This document shows, one piece after another, positions 8,848 through 17,852 of a stretch of 64,000 nucleotides of DNA (positions within the stretch are counted from its first letter, which is position 1; each line of letters starts with the position of its first letter). Source of the stretch: an uncultured Clostridia bacterium (GTDB lineage: Bacteria > Bacillota > Clostridia > UMGS1810); contig CAKSTL010000007.1 of the NCBI GenBank assembly GCA_934500875.1, positions 73,723-137,722 on the forward strand, given 5' to 3'. The position numbers and the translations under genes were made by a program. Below the pieces are notes generated by a model. The model did no database searches. It was not told the origin of the DNA and saw only the letters and a list, made by a program, of their open reading frames with translations.

Positions 8848-10461
8848 ATGGTTAAGAAAATTGACGGCAAAACGTTTGCCGATATGATTATTTCAGGAGC
8901 CAACAATCTTTGCAATCAGAAAAGCATTGTTGACAACCTTAATGTTTTTCCCGTTCCGGACGGCGATACGGGCACAAATATGTCGCTTACGATAACAGCG
9001 GCGGTTAAAGAGGTTACCGCAAACCGTGACAAGGGAGTTTTGGATATTTCAAAAATTCTTGCCTCGGCAACATTGCGGGGTGCAAGAGGAAACTCGGGCG
9101 TTATTCTCTCGCAGCTTATGCGGGGTATTAACAAAGCCGCAAAAGGCGACAGCGCCGATTTAAAGGATATTGCCGATGCGTTTAAATCCGCCGCAGACAC
9201 CGCATACCGTGCGGTTATGAAGCCGACGGAGGGAACCATTCTTACCGTTGCAAGAGAAACGGCGCAGGAGGCGCAAAGGCTTGCAAACGAGGATATTGAC
9301 GCTGTTTTGTTTTTTGAAAAGGTTACACAGGCGGCAAACGAATCGCTTGCAAAAACGCAGTTTATACTTCCCCAGCTTAAGCAGGCAGGCGTTGTGGACG
9401 CAGGCGGAAAGGGTCTTGTGTGCATTTTGGAGGGTGCGCTTTCGTACCTTAAGACAAATAAAATTGTTGACCTTGACGAGAGCGAAACTCCGCTTAAAAC
9501 GCAGAGTGCGGCAAAGGATGTTCAGGCGGATATAAAATTTCAGTACTGCACTGAATTTCTGATAAACAAAAAGGCGAAAAACGTTGACGTTTTCAAGTTT
9601 AAATCAACCATTGAATATTACGGCGACTGTATGCTTGTTATTGATGACGACGACGTTGTGAAAGTTCACATTCACACAAACACGCCGAACCTTGTTATCG
9701 GCGAAGCGCTGCGCCTCGGCGAGCTTATAAACATTAAAATTGACAATATGCGCTATCAGCACGAAGAAAAGGTTATTACCAAAGAGGACAAAAAAAGTGC
9801 TGAAAAAGAAACCGCATTTGTGTGCGTTGCAACGGGTGATGGCATTAAAAAGACGTTTTTTGACCTCGGCGCCGACCATATTATAGAGGGCGGTCAGACA
9901 ATGAATCCCAGCACGGAGGATATTTTGTCTGCAATAGATTTGACGAATGCAAAAAATGTTTTTGTATTTCCGAACAACAAAAACATTATTCTCGCCTCCG
10001 AGCAGGCAAAAGAGCTTTCGGACAAAAACGTTATTGTAATTCCGACAAAAAGTATTCCGCAGGCTGTTTCGGCACTTCTTGCATATGACGAGGACCTTTC
10101 GGCAGAGGATAACAAAGAGGCTATGTGCGAAATTATCGAAGGCGTAAAATCCGTTCAGGTTACAAAGGCGGTCCGTGACACAAATCTTGACGGAAACGAT
10201 ATTAAAACAGGCGATATTTTAGGCATTGTTGACGGAAAAATCGAACTTGTCGGCAAAAAGAACGAGGACGTTTTAATTTCATCTCTTGACAAAATTGTTG
10301 ATGACGACACGGGAATAATCACGGTTTTCTGCGGCGAAGAAATTGCAGAGAGCGGTATGGATAAGCTTAAGGCAAAGCTTACGAAAAAATATCCGGAATG
10401 TGACGTTACGGTTATATACGGCAAACAGCCGATTTATTCGTACATTGCCTCGGCAGAATAG
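8848..10461 (+). CDS. fakA: DAK2-domain protein, fatty acid kinase FakA-like (YloV)
   Basis: 537 residues from the ATG at 8848 (AAGGAGAAGAAA upstream); the longer ORF overlaps the Asp23 gene. The N-terminal DAK2 kinase domain carries the nucleotide/Mg motif NVFPVPDGDTGTNMS and the ARGNSGVILSQ loop. A middle domain and a C-terminal DegV-like domain (~320-537) follow. In Staphylococcus FakA phosphorylates fatty acids bound to FakB for use in phospholipid synthesis. No FakB (DegV) gene is visible nearby. The assignment rests on domain motifs and gene order. Confidence 0.88.
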   Translation: MVKKIDGKTFADMIISGANNLCNQKSIVDNLNVFPVPDGDTGTNMSLTITAAVKEVTANRDKGVLDISKILASATLRGARGNSGVILSQLMRGINKAAKGDSADLKDIADAFKSAADTAYRAVMKPTEGTILTVARETAQEAQRLANEDIDAVLFFEKVTQAANESLAKTQFILPQLKQAGVVDAGGKGLVCILEGALSYLKTNKIVDLDESETPLKTQSAAKDVQADIKFQYCTEFLINKKAKNVDVFKFKSTIEYYGDCMLVIDDDDVVKVHIHTNTPNLVIGEALRLGELINIKIDNMRYQHEEKVITKEDKKSAEKETAFVCVATGDGIKKTFFDLGADHIIEGGQTMNPSTEDILSAIDLTNAKNVFVFPNNKNIILASEQAKELSDKNVIVIPTKSIPQAVSALLAYDEDLSAEDNKEAMCEIIEGVKSVQVTKAVRDTNLDGNDIKTGDILGIVDGKIELVGKKNEDVLISSLDKIVDDDTGIITVFCGEEIAESGMDKLKAKLTKKYPECDVTVIYGKQPIYSYIASAE

Positions 10462-10470
10462 GATTGGTTT

Positions 10471-12537
10471 ATGGACTTTAAAAGCTACATAAACACGCTT
10501 AACACTGACGTCACCTATATAAAAGGAGTCGGTGAAAAGCGCAAAATTATGTTAAATCGTATGTCATTGTATAACGTTTGGGATGTTTTGTATAACTTTC
10601 CGAAAGATTACGAGGACAGACGCACACTTTGCAGAATATGCGATATCAAAGAGGGCGAAAAGTGCTGTATAAAGGCAATTTCGTCCTCTGCGCCTATGCA
10701 GAAAAGATTTAAAAAGAACATATCGCTGTTCACGCTTCCTGTTTGCGACGGCACGGGAACGGTGTTTGTAAAATGGTTTGCAAACCCGAAATATCCCCCA
10801 AAAACAGAAAAAGGCGAAGAGTATATCTTTTACGGCAAAGTTTCAAAAAATTTCGGGCGTCTTGAGCTTGAAATGCTTGAGGCAGAGCGTGCGGACAGCG
10901 CAAAAAACGTGCTCGGAATTGTGCCGGTTTATCATCTTACAAAGGGCGCAACGCAAAAATTTATACGCACCACGGTGAAAAATGCGTTTGACAAATTTGA
11001 TACGTTCTGCGATATTTTCGACGATTTTACACGTCAGCGCTGCAATCTTGTGTCGCTTGACTATTCGCTCAGGCAAATGCACTTTCCCACGGATTTTGAC
11101 TCGCTGAAAAAAGCAAGAGAGCGCCTTGTTTTTGAAGAATTGTTTATTCTTCAACTGTCGCTTTTATACATAAGAAAAAACCGTATGCAAAAAACGACCG
11201 AAAAGTGCCGTGATATATCGTGCAAAGAAGATTTTTTGAAAATGCTTCCGTTCACCTTAACCGACGCACAATCAAGAGTTCTTGACGAGGTTCTTTGCGA
11301 TTTGCAAACCGAAAAGTGCGCAAACAGGCTTATTCAGGGTGATGTAGGCAGCGGAAAAACGGTTATTGCCGCTGCGGCAATGTATGTGTGCGCAAAAAAC
11401 GGATTTCAGTCGGCGCTTATGGCTCCCACCGAAATTCTGGCAGCCCAGCATTTTGAAACTTTAAAGAAAATGTACGGCGACAGCATAAATGTGTGCCTTC
11501 TTACGTCGTCAACAAAGGGAAAAAAGAAAATTTACCAACAGATTGAAAACGGCGAATTTGACGTTATTGTGGGTACGCACGCACTTTTAAACGAAAATTT
11601 GAAAATTCCCAATCTTATTCTTGCGGTAACCGACGAACAGCACCGTTTCGGCGTAAATCAGCGCTCGCACCTTTCGGCAAAGTCAAAATCCTGCAACGTT
11701 CTTGTTATGAGCGCAACGCCGATTCCGAGAACGCTCGCTCTTATTCTGTACGGCGACCTCGATATTTCCATTGTAAACTCAATGCCCAAGGGACGGCAGA
11801 AAATCGACACGTTTTGCGTAAACGAATCGTACAGAAAACGGGCATATTCGTTTGTCGAAAAAGAAATAGCAAGCGGCAGGCAGGCATATATCGTGTGTCC
11901 GCTCATTGACGAGAGCGACAGCCTTCAGGTTATGTCGGGCGAAAAAATGTTTGAACGCCTCAGCAAAGATGTTTTTCCAAGCAGAAAAGTTGCCCTTTTG
12001 CACGGCAAAATGAAGGCGGACGAAAAGGACAGAATTATGCAGTCGTTTAAAAACGGCGAATTTGATATTTTGGTATCGACAACCGTTATTGAGGTGGGTG
12101 TGGACGTTCCGAACGCAACCGTTATGCTCATTGAAAATGCTGAACGGTTCGGTCTTTCGCAACTGCATCAGTTGAGAGGGCGTGTCGGCAGAGGCAGTCA
12201 CAAGTCGTACTGTATTCTTTTCTGCAACGCTTTGGATAACGAAAAAACCGCTGAAAGAATGAAAATTATGGTTAAATCCTCCGACGGGTTTGAAATTGCG
12301 AAAAAAGATTTGGAGCTTCGGGGCTTCGGCGAATTTTTCGGCACACGCCAGCACGGATTGCCCGCGCTTAAGGTTGCAAATCTTTTTACCGACCTTGAAA
12401 TTTTAAAAGAGGCGCAAAAACTGTGCGGCGAGGTTTTATCGGCCGACCCGAATTTGAAAAGAGCCGAAAACCGCCTTATTTACGCAAGAATAAAGGCGCT
12501 TTTTGACAAATTTGACGGACGTGATATTTTTAATTGA
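10471..12537 (+). CDS. recG: ATP-dependent DNA helicase RecG
   Basis: 688 residues, normal length. The N-terminal wedge/OB domain (~60-160) is followed by helicase motifs: Walker A GDVGSGKT, motif Ia APTEILAAQH, DExH-type TDEQHRFG, SATPIPRT, and C-terminal motifs STTVIEVGVDVPNA and QLRGRVGRG, plus the FFGTRQHG tail. RecG remodels stalled replication forks and branched DNA. It ends just before the 305-bp inverted-repeat element, which separates it from a convergent gene. Confidence 0.97.
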   Translation: MDFKSYINTLNTDVTYIKGVGEKRKIMLNRMSLYNVWDVLYNFPKDYEDRRTLCRICDIKEGEKCCIKAISSSAPMQKRFKKNISLFTLPVCDGTGTVFVKWFANPKYPPKTEKGEEYIFYGKVSKNFGRLELEMLEAERADSAKNVLGIVPVYHLTKGATQKFIRTTVKNAFDKFDTFCDIFDDFTRQRCNLVSLDYSLRQMHFPTDFDSLKKARERLVFEELFILQLSLLYIRKNRMQKTTEKCRDISCKEDFLKMLPFTLTDAQSRVLDEVLCDLQTEKCANRLIQGDVGSGKTVIAAAAMYVCAKNGFQSALMAPTEILAAQHFETLKKMYGDSINVCLLTSSTKGKKKIYQQIENGEFDVIVGTHALLNENLKIPNLILAVTDEQHRFGVNQRSHLSAKSKSCNVLVMSATPIPRTLALILYGDLDISIVNSMPKGRQKIDTFCVNESYRKRAYSFVEKEIASGRQAYIVCPLIDESDSLQVMSGEKMFERLSKDVFPSRKVALLHGKMKADEKDRIMQSFKNGEFDILVSTTVIEVGVDVPNATVMLIENAERFGLSQLHQLRGRVGRGSHKSYCILFCNALDNEKTAERMKIMVKSSDGFEIAKKDLELRGFGEFFGTRQHGLPALKVANLFTDLEILKEAQKLCGEVLSADPNLKRAENRLIYARIKALFDKFDGRDIFN

Positions 12538-12570
12538 CAAAAAAATTAGTCCTTCGCACAAAAAACCAAG

Positions 12571-12888
12571 AAAAAAAGACGGACAGTTTATATAGCCACA
12601 GCCCGATAAGGAAGCATTGGTTTTGAAAGCCGTTCTTTAAGTTTATACTTCGAAAATAGGCGGTCGTATACGTCAGTATTACGACCGCCTATTTTCTTGT
12701 CTAAATCTTAAACTCCAACCTTCAAAACTGCTTTGCACCCTGAAAACAAAATTTTTTGATGAAGTTCAAGGCATAAAAGCGAGTAATCCTGTCGGATTTC
12801 GAGCTTTTTTAACGCAGAAATTCGCAAAAAAGATGTTTGTCAGGGCAATGCTTCCTTGTCGGGCTGTGGCTAAACCGCCCGTCTTTTT
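12571..12888. repeat. Inverted-repeat element, copy A (~306 bp) between convergent genes
   Basis: A non-coding element with terminal inverted repeats (12578-12619 and 12846-12883; core GCCACAGCCCGAYAAGGAAG followed by CATTG). Its interior is about 75-80% identical by eye to the reverse complement of 54407-54708. A perfect internal hairpin (12653-12695, stem around AGGCGGTCGTA) occupies the place of a hairpin of unrelated sequence in copy B. Outside the shared repeat, GACGG (12578-12582) pairs with CCGTC (12879-12883), flanked by an A-tract and a T-tract like a bidirectional terminator. No ORF of note. It is probably a small non-autonomous mobile element or a structured RNA. Confidence 0.8.
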
Positions 12889-12900
12889 CTTTTACTCAAA

Positions 12901-13308
12901 CTACATTCTGCACCTTGAACATTCGTTTGATGTGCCGAACGCATTAATGATAAATCCTGATATAAGCAATGCGGCAAAAAATGCCAGAAATGCTGATATA
13001 ACAGCAATTGCCAAAATCTGTACGTCCAGCGTTGCAAGTGCAATTATTGAGGTTATAACCGTTCCGAGCGCACCGACTGCAAGTAAAACCTTTGTGCACC
13101 TGCCGCCCGACTGATTACGGCACGAGGTGCAGCGTGCCATAAACGTATAGGCAATGATAAGAGCAAGCGCAACTATTCCCAGTACAAATGCCGCCCATAT
13201 AGGCTCGGGGCCTACAATAAAACCAAAATAGCGAAGTATTCCGACAATGGCAGCAACAACCAGCGAAATCACAATCTGCAATGCGCAGCAGCAACCGTTT
13301 TTACACAT
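12901..13308 (-). CDS. Four-helix membrane protein with paired cysteines, unknown function
   Basis: 135 residues from the ATG at 13308 (AAGGGGGT upstream). Four hydrophobic segments are visible (~10-28, 38-58, 73-93, 97-120). Cysteines cluster at the ends of the helices: NGCCC at the N-terminus, CTSC and GRC in the middle loop, and CSRC at the C-terminus, a pattern suggesting metal binding or disulfides. I do not recognise the family. It is monocistronic, upstream of guaB in transcription space but separated from it by the guaB terminator, and convergent with recG across the repeat element. Confidence 0.7.
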   Translation of the reverse strand: MCKNGCCCALQIVISLVVAAIVGILRYFGFIVGPEPIWAAFVLGIVALALIIAYTFMARCTSCRNQSGGRCTKVLLAVGALGTVITSIIALATLDVQILAIAVISAFLAFFAALLISGFIINAFGTSNECSRCRM

Positions 13309-13401
13309 AAATTTAACCCCCTTTTTCGTTAGAATTTGCAAGTTTTCCTTGCACTTTATAATATGCGGGGGCAAAAAAATTTGTGATAATATGTCGAAAA
13401 A

Positions 13402-13445
13402 TATAAAAACCGCTCCGCAATCAAAAATCGCTTACGGAGCGGCTT
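13402..13445 (-). terminator. Intrinsic terminator of guaB
   Basis: On the minus strand GCCGCTCCGTAAGC pairs with the later GCGGAGCGGT, and the hairpin is followed by TTTTTATATTTTT. It sits directly after the guaB stop. Confidence 0.85.
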
Positions 13446-13458
13446 AACTTTTTTATTG

Positions 13459-14916
13459 TCAAACCTGTGCGCTGTAGTTGGGCGCTTCTTTTGTAATATA
13501 AATATCGTGCGGATGGCTTTCTTTAAGACCTGCGCCGGTAATGCGGACAAATTTTCCGTTTTCTATAAGGTCGTTTATATTTCTTGCTCCGCAGTATCCC
13601 ATACCGGACCTCAAACCGCCGAGAAGCTGATAAACGGTGTCTGCAAGCGGTCCTTTGTAAGGAACACGTCCTTCAACGCCCTCGGGAACAAGCTTTTTGG
13701 TGCCTGTCTGGAAATATCTGTCACGGCTGCCCTTTTCCATAGCAGCAAGCGAGCCCATTCCACGGTAAACCTTAAAGTTTCTGCCCTGATAAATTTCAAT
13801 TTCGCCCGGGCTTTCTTCGCATCCTGCAAGAAGGCTGCCTATCATAATAACGTTTGCGCCTGCGGCAATCGCCTTTGTGATATCACCCGAATATTTTATT
13901 CCGCCGTCGCCGATAACGGGTATTCCCTTCTTTTTGGCAACCTGCGAAGCGTTGTAAATTGCGCTTATCTGCGGCATACCGATACCTGCAACGATACGTG
14001 TTGTGCAGATTGAACCGGGACCTATACCAACCTTTATTGCGTCAGCACCCGCCTCTATAAGGTCCTCAGCCGCCTCAGCCGTTGCAATGTTTCCGGCAAT
14101 AAGGTTAACGTGCGGAAATGCCTCTTTAACCTTTTTAATGCATTTGAAAATATTTGAAGAATGTCCGTGCGCCGAGTCAAGCACAAGAACGTCAACGTGC
14201 GACGCAACAAGAGCCTCAACCCTGTCAAGAACGTCGTTTGTAATGCCTATTGCCGCACCTGCAAGAAGCCTTCCGCTCGAATCTTTTGCAGAGTTTGGAT
14301 ATTTCACCGATTTTTCAATATCCTTTATTGTGATAAGCCCCTTAAGATTGCCGTTTTTATCGACAATCGGAAGTTTTTCTATTTTATGCGTCATAAGGAT
14401 TTTCTTAGCCTCGTCAAGGGTTGTGCCCTCGGGTGCGGTTATAAGATTTTCCTTGGTCATAACATATTTTATCGGCTTTGAAAAATCTGTTTCAAACCTT
14501 AAATCACGGTTTGTGAGTATTCCCACAAGCTTGCCGTTTTCGGTAATCGGCACACCCGAAATTCTGTATTTTCCCATAATATCATCTGCGTCCTGCAAGG
14601 TGTGCTCGGGCGAAAGGTGGAACGGGTCAACTATAACGCCGTGCTCCGACCTTTTAACCTTGTCAACCTCAACAGCCTGCGCCTCTATTGACATATTTTT
14701 ATGGATAACTCCGATTCCGCCCTCTCTTGCCATTGCAATAGCAAGTGCAGATTCTGTAACGGTGTCCATTGCGGCGCTCATCATAGGAATGTTAAGCGTA
14801 ATATCGTTTGTAAGCTTGGTTGTAAGGTCAATCTCGTTGGGCAGAACGTCACTTTTCTGCGGAATAAGCAGCACGTCATCAAACGTAAGACCTTCAAAAA
14901 CAAATTTGTCGTTCAT
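13459..14916 (-). CDS. guaB: Inosine-5'-monophosphate dehydrogenase
   Basis: 485 residues. It oxidises IMP to XMP with NAD+, the committed step of GMP synthesis. The (beta/alpha)8 barrel has the catalytic loop GPGSICTTRIVAGIG with the active-site Cys, and two CBS domains lie at ~95-205 (motifs ISGVPITENGKLVGILTNRD and KLPIVDKNGNLKGLITIKD). The flap region ends in the GLRSGMGYCGA sequence. GGGAGG precedes the ATG. It is flanked by terminators on both sides, so it is probably a single-gene transcript. No purine riboswitch was seen in the short upstream region. Confidence 0.97.
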   Translation of the reverse strand: MNDKFVFEGLTFDDVLLIPQKSDVLPNEIDLTTKLTNDITLNIPMMSAAMDTVTESALAIAMAREGGIGVIHKNMSIEAQAVEVDKVKRSEHGVIVDPFHLSPEHTLQDADDIMGKYRISGVPITENGKLVGILTNRDLRFETDFSKPIKYVMTKENLITAPEGTTLDEAKKILMTHKIEKLPIVDKNGNLKGLITIKDIEKSVKYPNSAKDSSGRLLAGAAIGITNDVLDRVEALVASHVDVLVLDSAHGHSSNIFKCIKKVKEAFPHVNLIAGNIATAEAAEDLIEAGADAIKVGIGPGSICTTRIVAGIGMPQISAIYNASQVAKKKGIPVIGDGGIKYSGDITKAIAAGANVIMIGSLLAGCEESPGEIEIYQGRNFKVYRGMGSLAAMEKGSRDRYFQTGTKKLVPEGVEGRVPYKGPLADTVYQLLGGLRSGMGYCGARNINDLIENGKFVRITGAGLKESHPHDIYITKEAPNYSAQV

Positions 14917-14951
14917 TATATACCTCCCGTAATTTAGTTTGAAAATACAAA

Positions 14952-14979
14952 ATTATATGTAAAAATTCAGAGCCGACAA
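14952..14979 (-). promoter_or_regulatory. Possible guaB promoter
   Basis: On the minus strand TTGTCG (-35-like, 14974-14979), 16 bases, then TATAAT (14952-14957), about 35 bases before the guaB ATG. The -35 lies inside the ileS terminator stem, so the two signals overlap. The -10 is perfect; the -35 match is four of six. Confidence 0.45.
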
Positions 14980-15000
14980 AATATCGGCGTCTGAACTTTT
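14961..15000 (-). terminator. Intrinsic terminator of the sepF-ylmH-divIVA-ileS operon
   Basis: On the minus strand AAAAGTTCAGACGCCGAT pairs with GTCGGCTCTGAATTTTT, directly after the ileS stop. Confidence 0.85.
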
Positions 15001-15006
15001 TATGCT

Positions 15007-17793
15007 TTATAAGCTTTTTACCACATCTGCGCAGCGTTTGCACAAAGTCGGGTGTTCTTTGTCCTCACCCACGGTTTTTGAATACATCCAGCAGCGCTCG
15101 CATTTTTCACCCTCCGAAACGGAAATTTTAATATATGCTCCCGTTTCGTCGCCCTTTGCGCCGTCGCTTTTTCCTTCCGACACAACTGCGTCCGAGGTGA
15201 TAAACACCGTTTTAAGCTCGTCCTCATTTTCTTTAAGGAATTTATAAAGCTCGCCCTCTGCGGATATTTCAACCTTTGCGTTAAGCGAATGACCGATAAT
15301 TTTTTCGTTTCTTGCGCTTTCCAAAGCCTTGCTGACGTCGTTTTTGATTGCAATAAGCTTATCGTATTTTTCAGCAAGCGCAGCGTTGTCATATTCTTCG
15401 CAAACCTTGGGCATACCGGCAAACATAACGTGCTTTTTAAAGTCTTTTTCCGAGTGCGGCATAGCGTTCCATATTTCCTCTGTTGTAAAGCACAAAACAG
15501 GTGCAAGAAGCTTTACAAGAGAATCGAGAATTTTATACATAGCCGTCTGCGCACTTCTTCTTGCCTTGCTGTCCGCCTTTTCGGTATAAAGCCTGTCTTT
15601 TATGATGTCAAGGTAGAAATTGCTCATATCAACAACGCAGAAGTGATGAATTGCGTGCTGAAGCGAATGGAACTCATAGCTTCTGTACGCTTCAAGCGAT
15701 TTTTTGCAAAGCTCGTTGAGTTTATAAAGCGCCCAGCGGTCAATTTCAAGCATATCCTTATAATCAACCGAATCCTTATCGGGGTTAAAGTCCGCTGTGT
15801 TTCCGAGAATGTAACGTGCGGTATTCCTGATTTTTCTGTAGCTTTCGGAAAGCTGTTTCAGAATATCGTTGCTCAGCCTTACATCAGTTTTGTAATCGGA
15901 CGAAACAACCCACAGACGCAGAATATCAATACCGTATTTTTTGGCAACCTCAAGCGGGTCAATGCCGTTACCGAGCGATTTTGACATTTTTTTGCCGTTG
16001 CCGTCAACAACCATACCGTGCGTGATAACCTTTTTATACGGCGCTTTTTTGCCCAGCGCAACGCTTGTTAAAAGCGACGACTGGAACCAGCCTCTGTACT
16101 GGTCGTTTCCTTCAAGATAAACGTCTGCCGGCCAGCTTAAATTATCTCTTCCGGCAAGAACCGCATAATGACTGGAGCCTGAATCAAACCAAACGTCCAT
16201 AATATCTTTTTCTTTTGTAAAATGCTCGCAACCGCATTTTTCGCACTTTGTTCCTGCGGGAAGAATTTCGGAAGCGTCAAGCTCATACCATATTCCCGAG
16301 CCTTTTTCGGAGAACAGCTTTGAAACGATTTTTATTGTTTCTTCGTTAATAAGCTCGTGTCCGCACTCTTCGCAGTAGAAAATCGGAATGGGAACGCCCC
16401 ATTTTCTCTGACGTGAAATACACCAGTCGCTTCTGTCCTCAACCATTTTTGTAATTCTGTCCTCGCCCCACTTCGGCAGCCAGTCAACCTCTTTTATTGC
16501 CTCAACGGCGTCTTTTTTAAATTTATCAACCGAGGCGAACCACTGTTCCGTCGCACGGAAAACGATAGGCGAAGAACATCTCCAGCAATGCGGATACTGG
16601 TGGATTATCGGCTCTATTGCAACAAGCGAATTTGTGCTTTTAAGCTCGTCTATAATTGCGGAATTCGATTTTTCATAATACATTCCCGCAAATTTTCCTG
16701 CCTCCTCGTTAAGAACACCCTTCGAGTCAACCGGAACGATAATGGGCAAATCATAATTCTGGCAGGCAACAAAGTCCTCGGCGCCGTGACCCGGAGCGGT
16801 GTGAACGCAGCCTGTACCTGCGTCGAGCGTAACGTGGTCGCCCAGAATTACCAGAGAATCTCTGTCAATAAACGGATGTTTGCAGGTTATATATTCCAAA
16901 TCTCTGCCGTCAAATTCTGCGGCAATTTTATAATTTTCAATATTTGCAGCCTTTGCAAAAGTATCAACAAGGTCTTTTGCAATAACGTAATATTCGCCTC
17001 CGATATCCACAAGTGCGTAGATAAAATCGGGGTTTAAGCAAATTGCAACGTTTCCGGGCAAAGTCCAGGTTGTGGTCGTCCAAATAACAAAATAAATTTT
17101 GTCTTTGTCAAAGCCCTTGAAAACGCCCTTGTCGTCGTTTACCTTAAAGCGGACGTAAATTGAATTTGTCTTGTCCTCGGCATATTCAATTTCAGCCTCG
17201 GCAAGCGCAGTTTCGCAGTCGGGACACCAATAAACCGGCTTCATACCCTTATAAATTACACCCGAATTTGCCATTTTGCCGAAAACTTCAATCTGTCTGC
17301 CTTCAAACTGCGGCTGGAGCGTGTAATACGGATGCTTGTAATCGCCCAAAACGCCCAGTCTTTTAAACTGTTCCGCCTGATTGTTTATATATTTTAAAGC
17401 AAACTCCTCGCAGATTTTGCGGAATTCGCTTGTAGAAACCTCATCTTTTTTGATTTTAAGCTTCTTTATGGCCTGCACTTCAATGGGAAGCCCGTGAGTA
17501 TCCCATCCGGGGATATACTGCGCACGGTAGCCGTCCATATTTTTAAAACGGATAATAATATCCTTTAAAATTTTATTTAAGCTGTGACCCAAATGTATAT
17601 CGCCGTTTGCAAACGGAGGGCCGTCGTGAAGGGTAAACTCCTGCTTGCCCTTGTTTTCTTCCATTAACTGCTCGTAAAGCCCTTCTTCATCCCATTTTTT
17701 AACCATATCGGGTTCCTTCTGAGGAAGGTTTGCCCTCATGGAAAAATCGGTTTTGGGAAGATTAAGGGTTTTGCCGTAATCAAATTCTTCCAC
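15007..17793 (-). CDS. ileS: Isoleucyl-tRNA synthetase
   Basis: 928 residues, the length of the short bacterial class I IleRS. Class I signatures are HLGH (in NGDIHLGHSLNK) and KMSKS (GKKMSKSLGNG). The editing domain lies between them, and a C-terminal zinc ribbon CERCWMYS...CKRCADVV is present. The start is a GTG with AAAGGAG about 11 bases upstream. It sits 60 bases after divIVA with no T-box leader in the gap, so it appears to be expressed with the division-gene cluster rather than by tRNA-Ile sensing. Confidence 0.97.
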   Translation of the reverse strand: MEEFDYGKTLNLPKTDFSMRANLPQKEPDMVKKWDEEGLYEQLMEENKGKQEFTLHDGPPFANGDIHLGHSLNKILKDIIIRFKNMDGYRAQYIPGWDTHGLPIEVQAIKKLKIKKDEVSTSEFRKICEEFALKYINNQAEQFKRLGVLGDYKHPYYTLQPQFEGRQIEVFGKMANSGVIYKGMKPVYWCPDCETALAEAEIEYAEDKTNSIYVRFKVNDDKGVFKGFDKDKIYFVIWTTTTWTLPGNVAICLNPDFIYALVDIGGEYYVIAKDLVDTFAKAANIENYKIAAEFDGRDLEYITCKHPFIDRDSLVILGDHVTLDAGTGCVHTAPGHGAEDFVACQNYDLPIIVPVDSKGVLNEEAGKFAGMYYEKSNSAIIDELKSTNSLVAIEPIIHQYPHCWRCSSPIVFRATEQWFASVDKFKKDAVEAIKEVDWLPKWGEDRITKMVEDRSDWCISRQRKWGVPIPIFYCEECGHELINEETIKIVSKLFSEKGSGIWYELDASEILPAGTKCEKCGCEHFTKEKDIMDVWFDSGSSHYAVLAGRDNLSWPADVYLEGNDQYRGWFQSSLLTSVALGKKAPYKKVITHGMVVDGNGKKMSKSLGNGIDPLEVAKKYGIDILRLWVVSSDYKTDVRLSNDILKQLSESYRKIRNTARYILGNTADFNPDKDSVDYKDMLEIDRWALYKLNELCKKSLEAYRSYEFHSLQHAIHHFCVVDMSNFYLDIIKDRLYTEKADSKARRSAQTAMYKILDSLVKLLAPVLCFTTEEIWNAMPHSEKDFKKHVMFAGMPKVCEEYDNAALAEKYDKLIAIKNDVSKALESARNEKIIGHSLNAKVEISAEGELYKFLKENEDELKTVFITSDAVVSEGKSDGAKGDETGAYIKISVSEGEKCERCWMYSKTVGEDKEHPTLCKRCADVVKSL

Positions 17794-17852
17794 TTATTAA
17801 ACAACTCCTTTTTTAAAACTGCCAAACAAAAATGTATATAAAAAACTAAAAA

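Noticed and set aside
17794..17852. T-box leader ahead of ileS
   Set aside because: The gap is only ~60 bases, with no T-box sequence or terminator, and ileS lies inside the sepF-divIVA operon.
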